Positions 19,026 through 27,957 of a DNA stretch of 64,000 nt are shown here, piece by piece. Source of the DNA: Pseudomonas sp. ML96 (GTDB lineage: Bacteria; Pseudomonadota; Gammaproteobacteria; Pseudomonadales; Pseudomonadaceae); assembly GCF_000761545.1 (NCBI RefSeq), contig NZ_JPMY01000004.1, positions 1 to 64,000 of the forward strand, in the 5' to 3' direction. How positions within the stretch are numbered: position 1 is the first letter of the stretch; each line of letters begins with the position of its first letter. Both the position numbers and the translations under genes were made by a program. The notes below the pieces were generated by a model. It did no database searches. It saw only the letters and a list, made by a program, of their open reading frames with translations, and had not been told where the DNA came from.

Positions 19026-19152
19026 CCATCTGTATGGAGGAACATGATGCAAAGCGGCGCCAATACAATACAGATTCAAATTATCTGCTTTTCACCCATA
19101 CAGAATGGACGAATTCACCTCTGAATCGTCTTTTTTAGCGCCATCTGTATGG
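19026..19152. promoter_or_regulatory. Four CCATACAGAT boxes between the DUF1127 and MocR genes
   Basis: CCATACAGAT-type boxes occur at 19026-19037 (minus orientation, complement CCATCTGTATGG on plus), 19066-19075 (CAATACAGAT), 19096-19105 (CCATACAGAA) and 19141-19152 (CCATCTGTATGG). The outer two are 12-bp and identical. They cover the whole divergent promoter region and flank both ribosome-binding sites. MocR/PdxR regulators bind repeated short motifs in exactly this position, so these are the likely operators. Confidence 0.7.
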
Positions 19153-19168
19153 TCGAGCGGGAGGCCAC

Positions 19169-20590
19169 ATGCTCTATCGCAATCTTGCCGAGATCCTTGG
19201 CGACCGCATCGAACAGGGTCTCTACCGCCCCGGCGACCGCCTGCCCTCGGTGCGCGCCCTCAGCCAGGAACACGGCGTCAGCCTGAGCACGGTGCAGCAG
19301 GCCTACCGCGAGCTGGAAGACGGCGGCCTGGTCGAGCCACGACCGAAGTCCGGCTACTTCGTGCCGCAGAGCAGACAGAAGCCGGCCCTGCCGATGATCA
19401 GCCGTACAGCGCAGCGCCCGGTGGAAGTGTCGCAGTGGGACCAGGTGCTGGAACTGGTCAGCACGCCGCCCTATGGCGAGGTGGTACAGCTCGGCCGCGG
19501 CATCCCCGACATCGGCGCACCGACCCTCAAGCCGCTGCTGCGCAGCCTGTCGCGCCTGAGCCGGCGCCAGGGTCTCAAGGAGCTGAGCTACGGCAGCCTG
19601 GAGGGCGAGATCCTGCTGCGCCAGCAGGTGTCACGCCTGGCGCTGGACTCAGGCTGCCAGATTCCCGCCGAGGACATCGTCATCACCACCGGCTGCCACG
19701 AGGCCCTGTCCACCGCGCTGCGCGCCGTGTGCCAGCCCGGCGACATCGTCGCGGTCGACTCGCCGAGCTTCCACGGCGTAATGCAGGCGCTCAAGGGCTT
19801 CGGCCTCAAGGCCCTGGAGCTGCCCACCGACCCGCTCACCGGGATCAGTCTGGAAGCCCTGGAGATGGCCCTTGAGCAGTGGCCGATCAAAGCCATCCAG
19901 CTCACCCCGACCTGCAACAATCCGCTCGGCTACGTCATGCCCGAAGCCAACAAGCGCGCCCTGCTGGAGCTGGCGCAGCGCTACGACGTGGCGATCATCG
20001 AGGACGACATCTACGGCGAGCTGGCCTACAAATACCCGCGCCCGCGCACCATCAAGTCCTGGGACGAGGACGGCCGCGTGCTGCTCTGCAGCTCCTTCTC
20101 CAAGACCCTGGCGCCGGGCCTGCGCATCGGCTGGATCGCCCCCGGCCGTTACCTGCAGCGGGTGCTGCATATGAAATACATGAGCACCGGCATGAGCGCC
20201 CAGCTGCCGCAGCTGGCGCTGGCCGAGTTCATCGGCGCCGGCCAGTACGAGCCACACCTGCGGCGCATGCGCGCGCAGTACGCGCGTGGCCGCGAGCTGA
20301 TGACCGGCTGGGTCAGCCAGTACTTCCCCGCCGGCACCCGCGCCAGTCAGCCGCAGGGCGGCTTCATGCTCTGGGTGGAGATGCCACAGGGCTTCGACAG
20401 CCAGCGCCTCAATCGCCTGCTGGCGCCGCACAAGGTGCAGGTGGCGCCGGGCAGCATCTTTTCCGCCGCCGGCAAGTACCGCAACTGCCTGCGCATGAAC
20501 TTCGCCAGCGCCCAGGGCGGCGCCATCGAGCAGGCCGTGCGGCGGGTCGGCGAGACGGTGGGCGAGCTGCTCGACGAACTTTCCCTGTGA
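19169..20590 (+). CDS. MocR-type GntR regulator with aminotransferase domain
   Basis: 473 residues. GntR winged helix at 1-70 (GDRLPSVRALSQEHGVSLST), then a fold-type I PLP aminotransferase domain. PLP contacts are present: NNP near 250-252, EDDIYG at 278-283, and the Schiff-base lysine at 312 in SSFSKTLAPGLRIGW. MocR proteins use PLP or an aminated ligand as effector and do not usually catalyse transamination. GGGAGG precedes the ATG. It is divergent from the DUF1127 gene. Confidence 0.92.
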   Translation: MLYRNLAEILGDRIEQGLYRPGDRLPSVRALSQEHGVSLSTVQQAYRELEDGGLVEPRPKSGYFVPQSRQKPALPMISRTAQRPVEVSQWDQVLELVSTPPYGEVVQLGRGIPDIGAPTLKPLLRSLSRLSRRQGLKELSYGSLEGEILLRQQVSRLALDSGCQIPAEDIVITTGCHEALSTALRAVCQPGDIVAVDSPSFHGVMQALKGFGLKALELPTDPLTGISLEALEMALEQWPIKAIQLTPTCNNPLGYVMPEANKRALLELAQRYDVAIIEDDIYGELAYKYPRPRTIKSWDEDGRVLLCSSFSKTLAPGLRIGWIAPGRYLQRVLHMKYMSTGMSAQLPQLALAEFIGAGQYEPHLRRMRAQYARGRELMTGWVSQYFPAGTRASQPQGGFMLWVEMPQGFDSQRLNRLLAPHKVQVAPGSIFSAAGKYRNCLRMNFASAQGGAIEQAVRRVGETVGELLDELSL

Positions 20591-20647
20591 ATCTTTGCGC
20601 TGCGGTTGGCGTCCCAAGCTGAAGGGAAGAGCCAAGCGGAGGCCAGT

Positions 20648-22192
20648 GTGCGCCACGCCCTGCTGTTCGTCCTGCTGCTGGCCCTGGGCGCCTGCGGCAG
20701 CCAGGTAGCCATCCAGCCCAGCCAGACGCTGCCGGCCGACGCCTCGCCCTTCGGCCGCCAGCTGCAGAGCCTGGCCGCCCGCCATGAGGGGCGCTCCGGC
20801 TTTCGCCTGCTGCCAGCCAGCGACGAGGCCTTCGCCGCCCGCGCCGAACTGGTCCGCGCCGCGCAAAGTAGCCTCGACCTGCAGTACTACATCGTGCATG
20901 ACGGCCTCAGCACCCGCACCCTGTTCGACGAGGTGCTCAGCGCCGCCGACCGCGGCGTGCGCGTGCGCCTGCTGCTCGACGACACCAGCAGCGACGGGCG
21001 CGACTACGAGATCGCCCTGCTCGCCGCCCACCCGAACATCCAGGTGCGGGTATTCAACCCCCTGCACCTGGGTCGCGCCACCGGGGTGACCCGCACCCTG
21101 GGCCGCGCGCTCGACCTCGGCCAACAGCACCGGCGCATGCACAACAAGCTGTGGCTGGCCGACGGCGCTGCGGCCATCGTCGGCGGGCGCAACCTGGGTG
21201 ACGAATACTTCGACGCCGAGCCCAGCCGCAACTTCACCGATATCGACCTGCTCACCGTGGGGCCGGTGGCCGAGCAGCTGGCGCACGGCTTCGACCAGTA
21301 CTGGAACAGCGCGCTGAGCAAGCCGATCCAGCAGTTTCTCTACCGCGCGCCAGACGCCGCCGATCTGAACCAGGCACGCCAGCGCCTGCGCAGCTACCTG
21401 GCCACCGCGCGGGTCGAGCAGAAGACGCTGTATGAGCGCCTGCAGGCCTATCGCGAGGAACCACGCCTGCAGCACTGGCTGAGCGAGCTGATCTGGGCGC
21501 CGGGACAGGCGCTGTGGGACGCACCGGCCAAGGTCCTGGCGGACGGCGAGCCGGACCCGCAGTTGCTGCTGGCCACTCAGCTGGCGCCGCGCCTGGAGGG
21601 CCTGCGGCAGGAACTGATCCTGGTTTCCGCCTACTTCGTGCCCACCGCGGACGGCATGCGCTATCTGGTCGGGCATGCCGAAGACGGCGTGAGCATCCGC
21701 CTGCTGACCAACTCGCTGGAGGCTACCGACGTGCCGGCCGTGCATGGCGGCTACGCGCCCTACCGGCGCGAGCTGCTGGAGCATGGCATCCGCCTGTTCG
21801 AACTACGCCGCCAGCCGGGCCAGGGTTCCGGCGGCAGTGGACCGTACAGTTTCAGTGGCGCCTCCAACTCCAGCCTGCACAGCAAGGCCATCGTCATCGA
21901 CCGTCGCTATGCCTTCGTCGGCTCGCTGAACTTCGACCCACGCTCGCTGCTGTGGAACACCGAAGTCGGCGTGCTGGTGGACAGCCCCGAGCTGAGCGAG
22001 CACGTGCGCCGCCTGGCCCTGGAGGGCATGCGCCCGGCGCTCAGCTACGAGGTGCGCCTGGTCGATGGGCAGCTGCGCTGGCGCGCCGAGGACGACGGCC
22101 GCCTGCATGAGCTCACGCGCGAACCAGGCAGCCGCTGGCGCCGCTTCAACGCCTGGTTCGCCGACCTGATCGGCCTCGAGCGCATGCTCTAG
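20648..22192 (+). CDS. Phospholipase D-family lipoprotein, cardiolipin-synthase-like
   Basis: 514 residues from a GTG behind GGAGG. A lipobox (LLALGAC) predicts lipidation at Cys16. Two HKD motifs are intact: HNKLWLADGAAAIVGG (His165) and HSKAIVIDRRYAFVGSLNFDPRS (His411). Two HKD repeats in a roughly 500-residue protein match the ClsC/YmdC group of phosphatidyltransferases, although a surface lipoprotein nuclease or lipase is possible. It lies 57 bases after the MocR gene and overlaps the converging MFS gene by four bases. Confidence 0.88.
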   Translation: MRHALLFVLLLALGACGSQVAIQPSQTLPADASPFGRQLQSLAARHEGRSGFRLLPASDEAFAARAELVRAAQSSLDLQYYIVHDGLSTRTLFDEVLSAADRGVRVRLLLDDTSSDGRDYEIALLAAHPNIQVRVFNPLHLGRATGVTRTLGRALDLGQQHRRMHNKLWLADGAAAIVGGRNLGDEYFDAEPSRNFTDIDLLTVGPVAEQLAHGFDQYWNSALSKPIQQFLYRAPDAADLNQARQRLRSYLATARVEQKTLYERLQAYREEPRLQHWLSELIWAPGQALWDAPAKVLADGEPDPQLLLATQLAPRLEGLRQELILVSAYFVPTADGMRYLVGHAEDGVSIRLLTNSLEATDVPAVHGGYAPYRRELLEHGIRLFELRRQPGQGSGGSGPYSFSGASNSSLHSKAIVIDRRYAFVGSLNFDPRSLLWNTEVGVLVDSPELSEHVRRLALEGMRPALSYEVRLVDGQLRWRAEDDGRLHELTREPGSRWRRFNAWFADLIGLERML

Positions 22193-23331
22193 CGTTCGGC
22201 GATCAAGCTGCCATGCCGTTCGCGCCAGGACAGCCAGACGAAGCCCGCCGCCCCCAGCGCCATCATCATCGGCAGCGCGTGGCCGCTCAGCCACTGGCTG
22301 GCGGCGCCGGTCAGCAGCGGGCCAAGCAGGCAGCCGATGCCCCACAGCTGCGAGACGTGGGCGTTGGCGCGAACCAGTTCGTCGTCGCGGAAGCGCTCGC
22401 CGATCAGGATCAGCGACAGGGTGAACAGGCCGCCGGCGCTGGCGCCGAACAGCACCCAGATCGGCCAGATCAGCGGCGTGTGCAAGAACAGCGGAATGCT
22501 CAGGCTGGACAGCAGCAGGACCACGCCACACAGGCGGAACAGCGAGCTGCGCGACACCCGGTCGGCCATCCAGCCGATCGGCAGCTGCAGCGCCGCATCG
22601 CCCACCACCACCACGCTGGCCATTAACAGCGCGACTTCCTGAGTGAAGCCCTGGTGCAGGCCGTAGACCGGCAGCAGGGTCAGCATCATCGCCTCGAAGG
22701 CGGCGAACAGGCCGACCGCCCAGGCGATGGTCGGCATGCGCCGGCAGAAGTCGAACAGGCCACGACCGGAGGCGCTATGGCCATCGACCCGCGGCGCACC
22801 GCTGCGGCCGAGCAGCACCAAAGAGCCGAACACCAGCAGGCCGGTGCCGCTCCAGAAACCGAGGTCGGTATCGGTGCCGAGCAGAGTCAGCAGCAGCGGC
22901 CCGGCCAGCTGGCTGAGCGCATAGCCGGTGCCATACAGCGCCACCAGGCGACCGCGCCAGCGCTCCACCGCCAGCTGGTTGATCCAGCTCTCGCCGAGGA
23001 TGAACACCACGGTCAGCGCCACGCCGAGGAACAGGCGCAGCGCCAGCCACACCGGGTAGTGCTGCACCAGCGCCAACAGCGCCACCGACAGTGCGCCGAG
23101 CAGCAGGCACAGCTGCATCACCCGGGTGGTGCCCAGCCACGCGGCCAGGCGCCCGGCAATCAATGAGCCGAGCAGTACGCCAATCGCCGGGGTCGCCGCC
23201 ATCACGCCGATGGCGAAGTTGCCATAGCCCCAGCTCTCCAGGCGCAACGACACCAGCGGCATGGTCACGCCCAGCGCCAGGCCGATGCTGATCACTGCGG
23301 TGCAGACCGCGAAGTAGGTACCCCAACGCAT
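22189..23331 (-). CDS. MFS transporter, YcaD-like
   Basis: 380-residue hydrophobic protein, slightly short for a 12-helix MFS permease. Helix 1 (YFAVCTAVISIGLALGVTMP) and the loop-2/3 segment GRLAAWLGTTRVMQL fit the first half; a second copy (GWMADRVSRSSLFRL) marks the second. The pattern is close to YcaD/TMEM180-like transporters of unknown substrate. A terminator-type hairpin lies just upstream, isolating it from the aldehyde dehydrogenase. Confidence 0.88.
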   Translation of the reverse strand: MRWGTYFAVCTAVISIGLALGVTMPLVSLRLESWGYGNFAIGVMAATPAIGVLLGSLIAGRLAAWLGTTRVMQLCLLLGALSVALLALVQHYPVWLALRLFLGVALTVVFILGESWINQLAVERWRGRLVALYGTGYALSQLAGPLLLTLLGTDTDLGFWSGTGLLVFGSLVLLGRSGAPRVDGHSASGRGLFDFCRRMPTIAWAVGLFAAFEAMMLTLLPVYGLHQGFTQEVALLMASVVVVGDAALQLPIGWMADRVSRSSLFRLCGVVLLLSSLSIPLFLHTPLIWPIWVLFGASAGGLFTLSLILIGERFRDDELVRANAHVSQLWGIGCLLGPLLTGAASQWLSGHALPMMMALGAAGFVWLSWRERHGSLIAER

Positions 23332-23353
23332 AGCAATATCCTTTGCGGCAAAG

Positions 23354-23388
23354 CAAAACGGCCGAGTTTCCCTAAGGAAACCCGGCCG
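23354..23388 (-). terminator. Terminator downstream of the aldehyde dehydrogenase gene
   Basis: A 13-bp stem with one mismatch (CGGCCG/CGGCCG ends plus GTTTCC/GGAAAC) and a 4-nt loop, followed on the minus strand by GTTTTGCTTT. It lies 72 bases after the dehydrogenase stop and just upstream of the MFS start, separating the two transcripts. Confidence 0.8.
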
Positions 23389-23459
23389 CAGGTGTGGCTC
23401 ACGCAGAGCCGGCCCCGAAGGGCGGACCTTCAGGCGCCGCAGCGCCCGTCAATCAGCGC

Positions 23460-24953
23460 TTACAGCTTGATCCAAGTCGCTTTCAGTTCGGTGTACTTGT
23501 CGAAGGCGTGCAGCGACTTGTCGCGGCCGTTGCCGGACTGCTTGAAGCCACCGAACGGTGCGGTCATGTCGCCCATGTCGTACTGGTTGATCCACACGCT
23601 GCCGGCACGCAGGGCCTTGCCGACCAGGTGCGCCTTGGACAGGTTGCTGGTCCACACACCGGCAGCCAGACCGTAGATGGTGTCGTTGGCGATGGCCACG
23701 GCTTCTTCGGTGGTGTCGAAACCGATCACCGACAGCACTGGGCCAAAGATCTCTTCGCTGGCGATACGCATGGCGTTGGTCACGCCATCGAAGATGGTCG
23801 GTTCGACGTAGGTGCCGCCGGTCTCTTCCAGTACGCGCTTGCCACCAGCCACCAGCTTGGCGCCGTCATCGTGACCAGCCTGGATGTAGGCCAGCACGTT
23901 GTTCATCTGGGTGGTGTCGACCAGGGCGCCGACGTTGGTGGCCGGGTCCAGCGGGTTGCCCGGTTTCCAGGCCTTGATCGCCTCGACCACCATGGGCACG
24001 AACTTGGCTTTGATCGAGTTCTCCACCAGCAGGCGCGAGCCGGCAGTGCAGACTTCGCCCTGGTTGAAGGCGATGGCGCCAGCAGCACCCTCGGCGGCGG
24101 CCTGCAGGTCCGGAGCGTCGGCGAAGACGATGTTCGGGCTCTTGCCGCCGGCTTCCAGCCAGACGCGCTTCATGTTCGATTCGCCGGCGTAGACCATCAG
24201 CTGCTTGGCGATCTTGGTCGAGCCGGTGAACACCAGGGTGTCGACGTCCATGTGCAGGGCCAGGGCCTTGCCCACGGTGTGGCCGAAGCCCGGCAGTACG
24301 TTGAACACGCCGGCCGGGATGCCAGCCTCGATGGCCAGCTGGGCGATGCGGATACCGGTCAGCGGCGACTTCTCGGACGGCTTGAGGATGATCGAGTTGC
24401 CGGTGGACAGGGCCGGGCCCAGTTTCCAGCAGGTCATCAGCAGCGGGAAGTTCCACGGCACGATGGCGGCGACCACGCCAACCGGCTCGCGGGTGACCAG
24501 GCCCAGTTCGTCGTGGGCGGTGGCGGCCACTTCGTCGTAGATCTTGTCGATGGCCTCACCGCTCCAGCGGAGGGCGCGCGAGGCGGCCGGCACGTCGACG
24601 TTCAGCGAGTCGCTGATCGGCTTGCCCATGTCGAGGGTTTCCAGCAGGGCCAGTTCCTCGGCGTGGGCGTCGATCAGGTCGGCGAAGCGGATCATGATCT
24701 CTTTACGCTTGACCGGCGCCAGGCGCGACCACACACCGGACTCGAAGGTGGCGCGGGCATCTTTCACCGCCAGTTCGGCGTCGGCCAGGTCGCAGCTGGC
24801 CACCAGGCCGAGCAGACGGCCGTCGACCGGGCTGATGCACTCGAAGGTCGCGCCGGATACCGACTCGGTGTATTCGCCATGGACGAAGGCACGGCCTTCG
24901 ATCTTCAGGTTCTGGGCGCGCTGTTCCCAGTCGGCACGGGTCAGGGTGGTCAT
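23460..24953 (-). CDS. kauB: Aldehyde dehydrogenase KauB/PauC type
   Basis: 497-residue NAD(P)+-dependent aldehyde dehydrogenase. Catalytic Cys302 lies in NQGEVCTAGSR and general base Glu267 in WLEAGGKSPN; PWNFPLLM and FTGSTKIAKQ mark the cofactor site. Length, start (MTTLTRADWEQRAQ) and sequence are nearly those of P. aeruginosa KauB/PauC, which oxidises aldehydes from polyamine and agmatine breakdown and 4-guanidinobutyraldehyde. The ATG at 24953 behind AGGA is used instead of the frame start at 24995. It is divergent from a cupin gene, with a candidate PauR-type palindrome between them. Confidence 0.93.
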   Translation of the reverse strand: MTTLTRADWEQRAQNLKIEGRAFVHGEYTESVSGATFECISPVDGRLLGLVASCDLADAELAVKDARATFESGVWSRLAPVKRKEIMIRFADLIDAHAEELALLETLDMGKPISDSLNVDVPAASRALRWSGEAIDKIYDEVAATAHDELGLVTREPVGVVAAIVPWNFPLLMTCWKLGPALSTGNSIILKPSEKSPLTGIRIAQLAIEAGIPAGVFNVLPGFGHTVGKALALHMDVDTLVFTGSTKIAKQLMVYAGESNMKRVWLEAGGKSPNIVFADAPDLQAAAEGAAGAIAFNQGEVCTAGSRLLVENSIKAKFVPMVVEAIKAWKPGNPLDPATNVGALVDTTQMNNVLAYIQAGHDDGAKLVAGGKRVLEETGGTYVEPTIFDGVTNAMRIASEEIFGPVLSVIGFDTTEEAVAIANDTIYGLAAGVWTSNLSKAHLVGKALRAGSVWINQYDMGDMTAPFGGFKQSGNGRDKSLHAFDKYTELKATWIKL

Positions 24954-25101
24954 GCGAGGATCCTCGAGTGAAAGCGTGTGGCAAATAGGCAACACGCAGT
25001 GTCAATTATTCTGCCAGGCCGATTGCCGGCCATCGTGCTCGCCACACTAAACCAGAGCGCCCTGGCTTTTCAATATTTTTGACAGATACCGAGCAAACGC
25101 C

Positions 25102-25131
25102 TTGCGTTGTTCGTTTTATCAAACATAGACT
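25102..25131 (+). promoter_or_regulatory. Cupin-gene promoter with internal palindrome
   Basis: TTGCGT, an 18-bp spacer and TAGACT form a plausible sigma-70 promoter 38 bases before the cupin start. The spacer contains GTTTTATCAAAC (25113-25124), an inverted repeat suited to a repressor that blocks polymerase. A PauR-type repressor shared with the divergent kauB is possible. Confidence 0.4.
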
Positions 25132-25168
25132 GCCGGGCATCTGTGCTCACAAGAATAGGAAGACAGCC

Positions 25169-25531
25169 ATGCACATCGACCAGATTCTCGACTTCGCCAG
25201 CGCCGGGACCGCTCCCGAGCACTACCGTCCCGCCGCCGAGAAGATTCTCAAGGGCGATCCCGAGCAGAGCGTGCGCAACCATTACGGTAGCCCCTGCGGC
25301 CAATTCAACGTCGGCATCTGGGAAGGCGCCGTCGGCCAGTGGACCATCAACTACACCGAGCACGAGTACTGCGAGATCCTCCAGGGCGTATCGGTGATCC
25401 GCGACCAGGACGGCAACGCCAAGACCGTGCGCGCCGGTGACCGCTTCGTCATCCCGGCCGGCCTCAAGGGCACCTGGGAAGTGCTGGAGCCCTGCCGCAA
25501 GGTCTACGTGATCTTCGAAGCCAAGGCCTGA
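25169..25531 (+). CDS. Cupin-domain protein
   Basis: 120 residues with one cupin fold: INYTEHEYCEILQGVSVIRDQDG (motif 1-like, with His and Glu) and AGDRFVIPAGLKGTWEVLEPCRK (motif 2). The pattern is that of the cupin_3/DUF861 group, whose studied members include ureidoglycine aminohydrolase. Only some of the usual metal ligands are apparent, so it may be a non-enzymatic binding protein. The start at 25169 follows AGGA. Divergence from kauB suggests a link to amine or aldehyde metabolism; no firm function. Confidence 0.8.
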   Translation: MHIDQILDFASAGTAPEHYRPAAEKILKGDPEQSVRNHYGSPCGQFNVGIWEGAVGQWTINYTEHEYCEILQGVSVIRDQDGNAKTVRAGDRFVIPAGLKGTWEVLEPCRKVYVIFEAKA

Positions 25532-25567
25532 GCCCCGCCGAACACCAGATTCAGAGTCACCCTGATT

Positions 25568-25592
25568 AGCCCGCGCCCGCGGGCTTTTTTTT
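25568..25592 (+). terminator. Terminator of the cupin gene
   Basis: AGCCCGCG-CC-CGCGGGCT stem followed by eight Ts, 37 bases after the cupin stop: a textbook intrinsic terminator. Confidence 0.92.
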
Positions 25593-25614
25593 GCCTGCAC
25601 TTTTTCACAGGCAA

Positions 25615-25638
25615 GAAAAAACCCGCCGAGGCGGGTTT
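25615..25638 (-). terminator. Terminator of the rpmB-rpmG operon
   Basis: On the minus strand AAACCCGCC-TC-GGCGGGTTT is followed by TTTTCTT, 23 bases after the rpmG stop. It sits back to back with the cupin terminator. Confidence 0.92.
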
Positions 25639-25660
25639 CTTCGTACAAGGGCCGGATCAA

Positions 25661-25816
25661 TTACTTGATCTTGGCTTCCTTGTAGGTCACGTGCTTACGG
25701 ACGACCGGATCGTATTTCTTGATCTCGATCTTGTCCGGAGTAGTGCGCTTGTTCTTGTCGGTGGTGTAGAAGTGGCCGGTACCGGCGCTGGACACCAAAC
25801 GGATCAGTTCACGCAT
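25661..25816 (-). CDS. rpmG: 50S ribosomal protein L33
   Basis: 51 codons ([20 protein letters not shown]..., ending KEAKIK). Full-length L33 of the zinc-independent form: no CxxC motifs. It begins ten bases after rpmB and ends before a strong terminator. Identical gene order is general in gamma-proteobacteria. Confidence 0.97.
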   Translation of the reverse strand: MRELIRLVSSAGTGHFYTTDKNKRTTPDKIEIKKYDPVVRKHVTYKEAKIK

Positions 25817-25826
25817 GATTAGCTCC

Positions 25827-26063
25827 TTAAACCTTTTCGCCGCGAGCGCGCAGCTCGGACAGAACTACGTCGATGCCGCGCTTGTCGATGATGCGCATGC
25901 CCTTGGCGGAAACGCGCAGACGCACGAAGCGCTTCTCGGACTCGACCCAGAAGCGATGGTGCTGCAGGTTCGGCAGGAAACGACGACGGGTTTTGTTGTT
26001 TGCGTGGGAAACGTTGTTCCCGGTTACCGGACCCTTACCGGTAACTTGACAGACTCTCGACAT
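25827..26063 (-). CDS. rpmB: 50S ribosomal protein L28
   Basis: 78 residues beginning [23 protein letters not shown], the conserved L28 start, with the basic [16 protein letters not shown] segment. First gene of the two-gene rpmB-rpmG operon. Its mRNA appears to have a leader of about 140 nt (see the promoter at 26211-26239). Confidence 0.98.
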   Translation of the reverse strand: MSRVCQVTGKGPVTGNNVSHANNKTRRRFLPNLQHHRFWVESEKRFVRLRVSAKGMRIIDKRGIDVVLSELRARGEKV

Positions 26064-26210
26064 GCCTCAGCCCTCTAAACCACATGCCCAACCCGGCATG
26101 GGTTGGCCGCTTGAACTCAATAGTCATTTGGCGCTCAGCGCCACGTTTCTCAGGGGTCTTACCGGCTTTTTGCGTCGCCGCTTGACCGGGCCCCTAGAAA
26201 AGAGCGCTGC

Positions 26211-26239
26211 TTTATACCAGAACACCCAATCGCTCGCAA
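26211..26239 (-). promoter_or_regulatory. Sigma-70 promoter for rpmB-rpmG
   Basis: On the minus strand TTGCGA, an exact 17-bp spacer and TATAAA. The start site would fall near 26204, leaving about 140 nt of leader before the rpmB ATG. This leader and promoter occupy the 322-bp gap 26064-26385; nothing else was recognised there apart from the AGGA-type site of the next plus-strand gene. Confidence 0.65.
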
Positions 26240-26385
26240 GAACGAGCCTACGCGAAAAATACCGTCCACGGCCAGAAACGGCGGCCTCTGGCGCCCTTCC
26301 GCGCTTGACCGCTCGTCGCCCCGCGCCGTTGTCTGCCGGCCCCCTTTGCTCTACGGTGTGACGCTCGTCGTCCGGAGGAACCCCG

Positions 26386-27957
26386 ATGCGCCTAGCCGCC
26401 CTGCCCCTGCTGTTCGCCCCCCTGCTGAGCCAGGCCGCCACTCTCGCGGTGTGCACCGAGGCCAGCCCGGATGGTTTCGACGTGGTGCAGTACAACTCGC
26501 TGACCACCACCAACGCCTCCGCCGACGTACTGATGAACCGCCTGGTCGAGTACGACGCCGCGGCCGGCAAGCTGCTGCCCAGCCTGGCCGAGCGCTGGGA
26601 GGTGTCCGCTGACGGCCTGAGCTGGACCTTCCAGCTGCGCGCCGGGGTGAAGTTCCAGCGCACGGCCTGGTTCACCCCAAGCCGCGAACTGAACGCCGAC
26701 GACGTGCTGTTCAGCTTCCAGCGCATGCTCGATGCCAGCCACCCCTGGCACAAGGTGGCCGCCAGCGGCTATCCGCATGCCCAGTCGATGCAGTGGCCGG
26801 CGCTGATCGAACGCGTCGAGGCGCCGACCCCGACTAGTGTGCGCTTCGTCCTCAAGCACCCGGACGCCACCTTCCTCGCCACCCTGAGCATGGGCTTCGC
26901 CTCCATCTATTCCGCCGAGTACGCCGCCCAGCTGCTGGCCGCCGGTACGCCGGAGAAGCTCAACAGCCAGCCGGTCGGCACCGGCCCGTTCATCCTCAAG
27001 CGCTTCCAGAAGGATGCGGCGATCCGCTACGTCGCCAACCCCGACTACTTCGCTGGCAAGCCCGGAGTCGACGGCTTGGTATTCGCCATCACCCCGGACG
27101 CCAACGTGCGCCTGCAGAAGCTCAAGCGCGGCGAATGCCAGATCGCCCTGTCGCCCAAGCCATTGGACGTGCAGGCCGCTCGCCAGGATGAGCGCCTGGC
27201 GATCAGCGAGACACCGGCCTTCATGACTGCCTTCGTCGCCCTGAACAGCCAGCACCCGCCACTGGACAAGCCGCAGGTGCGCCAGGCGATCAACCTGGCC
27301 TTCGACCGGGCCAGCTATCTGCAGGCCGTGTTCGAGGGCAGCGCCAGCGCCGCCAGCGGCCCGCTACCGACCAACAGCTGGGGCTACGCCGAGTTGCCGG
27401 GCTACCCGCATGATCCAGCACGGGCCAAGGCGCTGCTGGCCGAGGCCAGCCTGGCCGACGGCTTCAAGACCACGATCTGGACCCGCCCCTCCGGCAGCCT
27501 GCTCAACCCCAACCCGACCCTCGGCGCCCAGCTGCTGCAGGCCGACCTGGCCAAGATCGGCATCCAGGCCGAGATTCGCGTGATCGAGTGGGGCGAGCTG
27601 ATCCGACGCGCCAAGGCCGGCGAGCATGACCTGCTGTTCATGGGTTGGGCCGGCGACAACGGCGACCCGGACAACTTCCTCACCCCGCAATTCGCCTGCG
27701 CCTCGGTCGAATCCGGGCTGAACTTCGCCCGCTATTGCGACCCACAACTGGACACGCTGATCGCCGAGGGCCGCGCCGGCGGCGACCAGGCCGCGCGCAG
27801 CGCGCTATACCGCCAGGCGCAAAGCATCATCGAGCAGCAGGCGCTGTGGTTGCCACTGGCCCACCCGACCGCCTACAGCCTGCTGCGCAAGGGCGTGACG
27901 GGCTACCAGGTCAGCCCCTTCGGCCGCCTCGATTTATCCAACGTCAAGCTGAACTAG
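26386..27957 (+). CDS. Dipeptide/oligopeptide ABC transporter substrate-binding protein
   Basis: 523-residue SBP_bac_5 protein. The signal peptide ends near residue 17 (LLSQA), with mature [16 protein letters not shown]. Family marks: [30 protein letters not shown] split across residues 50-85, [12 protein letters not shown], and [20 protein letters not shown]. It delivers peptides, or haem-like or other solutes, to an inner-membrane permease, but no permease or ATPase gene is adjacent, so it must use one encoded elsewhere. CCGGAGGA precedes the ATG. It overlaps the converging radC by four bases. Confidence 0.9.
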   Translation: MRLAALPLLFAPLLSQAATLAVCTEASPDGFDVVQYNSLTTTNASADVLMNRLVEYDAAAGKLLPSLAERWEVSADGLSWTFQLRAGVKFQRTAWFTPSRELNADDVLFSFQRMLDASHPWHKVAASGYPHAQSMQWPALIERVEAPTPTSVRFVLKHPDATFLATLSMGFASIYSAEYAAQLLAAGTPEKLNSQPVGTGPFILKRFQKDAAIRYVANPDYFAGKPGVDGLVFAITPDANVRLQKLKRGECQIALSPKPLDVQAARQDERLAISETPAFMTAFVALNSQHPPLDKPQVRQAINLAFDRASYLQAVFEGSASAASGPLPTNSWGYAELPGYPHDPARAKALLAEASLADGFKTTIWTRPSGSLLNPNPTLGAQLLQADLAKIGIQAEIRVIEWGELIRRAKAGEHDLLFMGWAGDNGDPDNFLTPQFACASVESGLNFARYCDPQLDTLIAEGRAGGDQAARSALYRQAQSIIEQQALWLPLAHPTAYSLLRKGVTGYQVSPFGRLDLSNVKLN

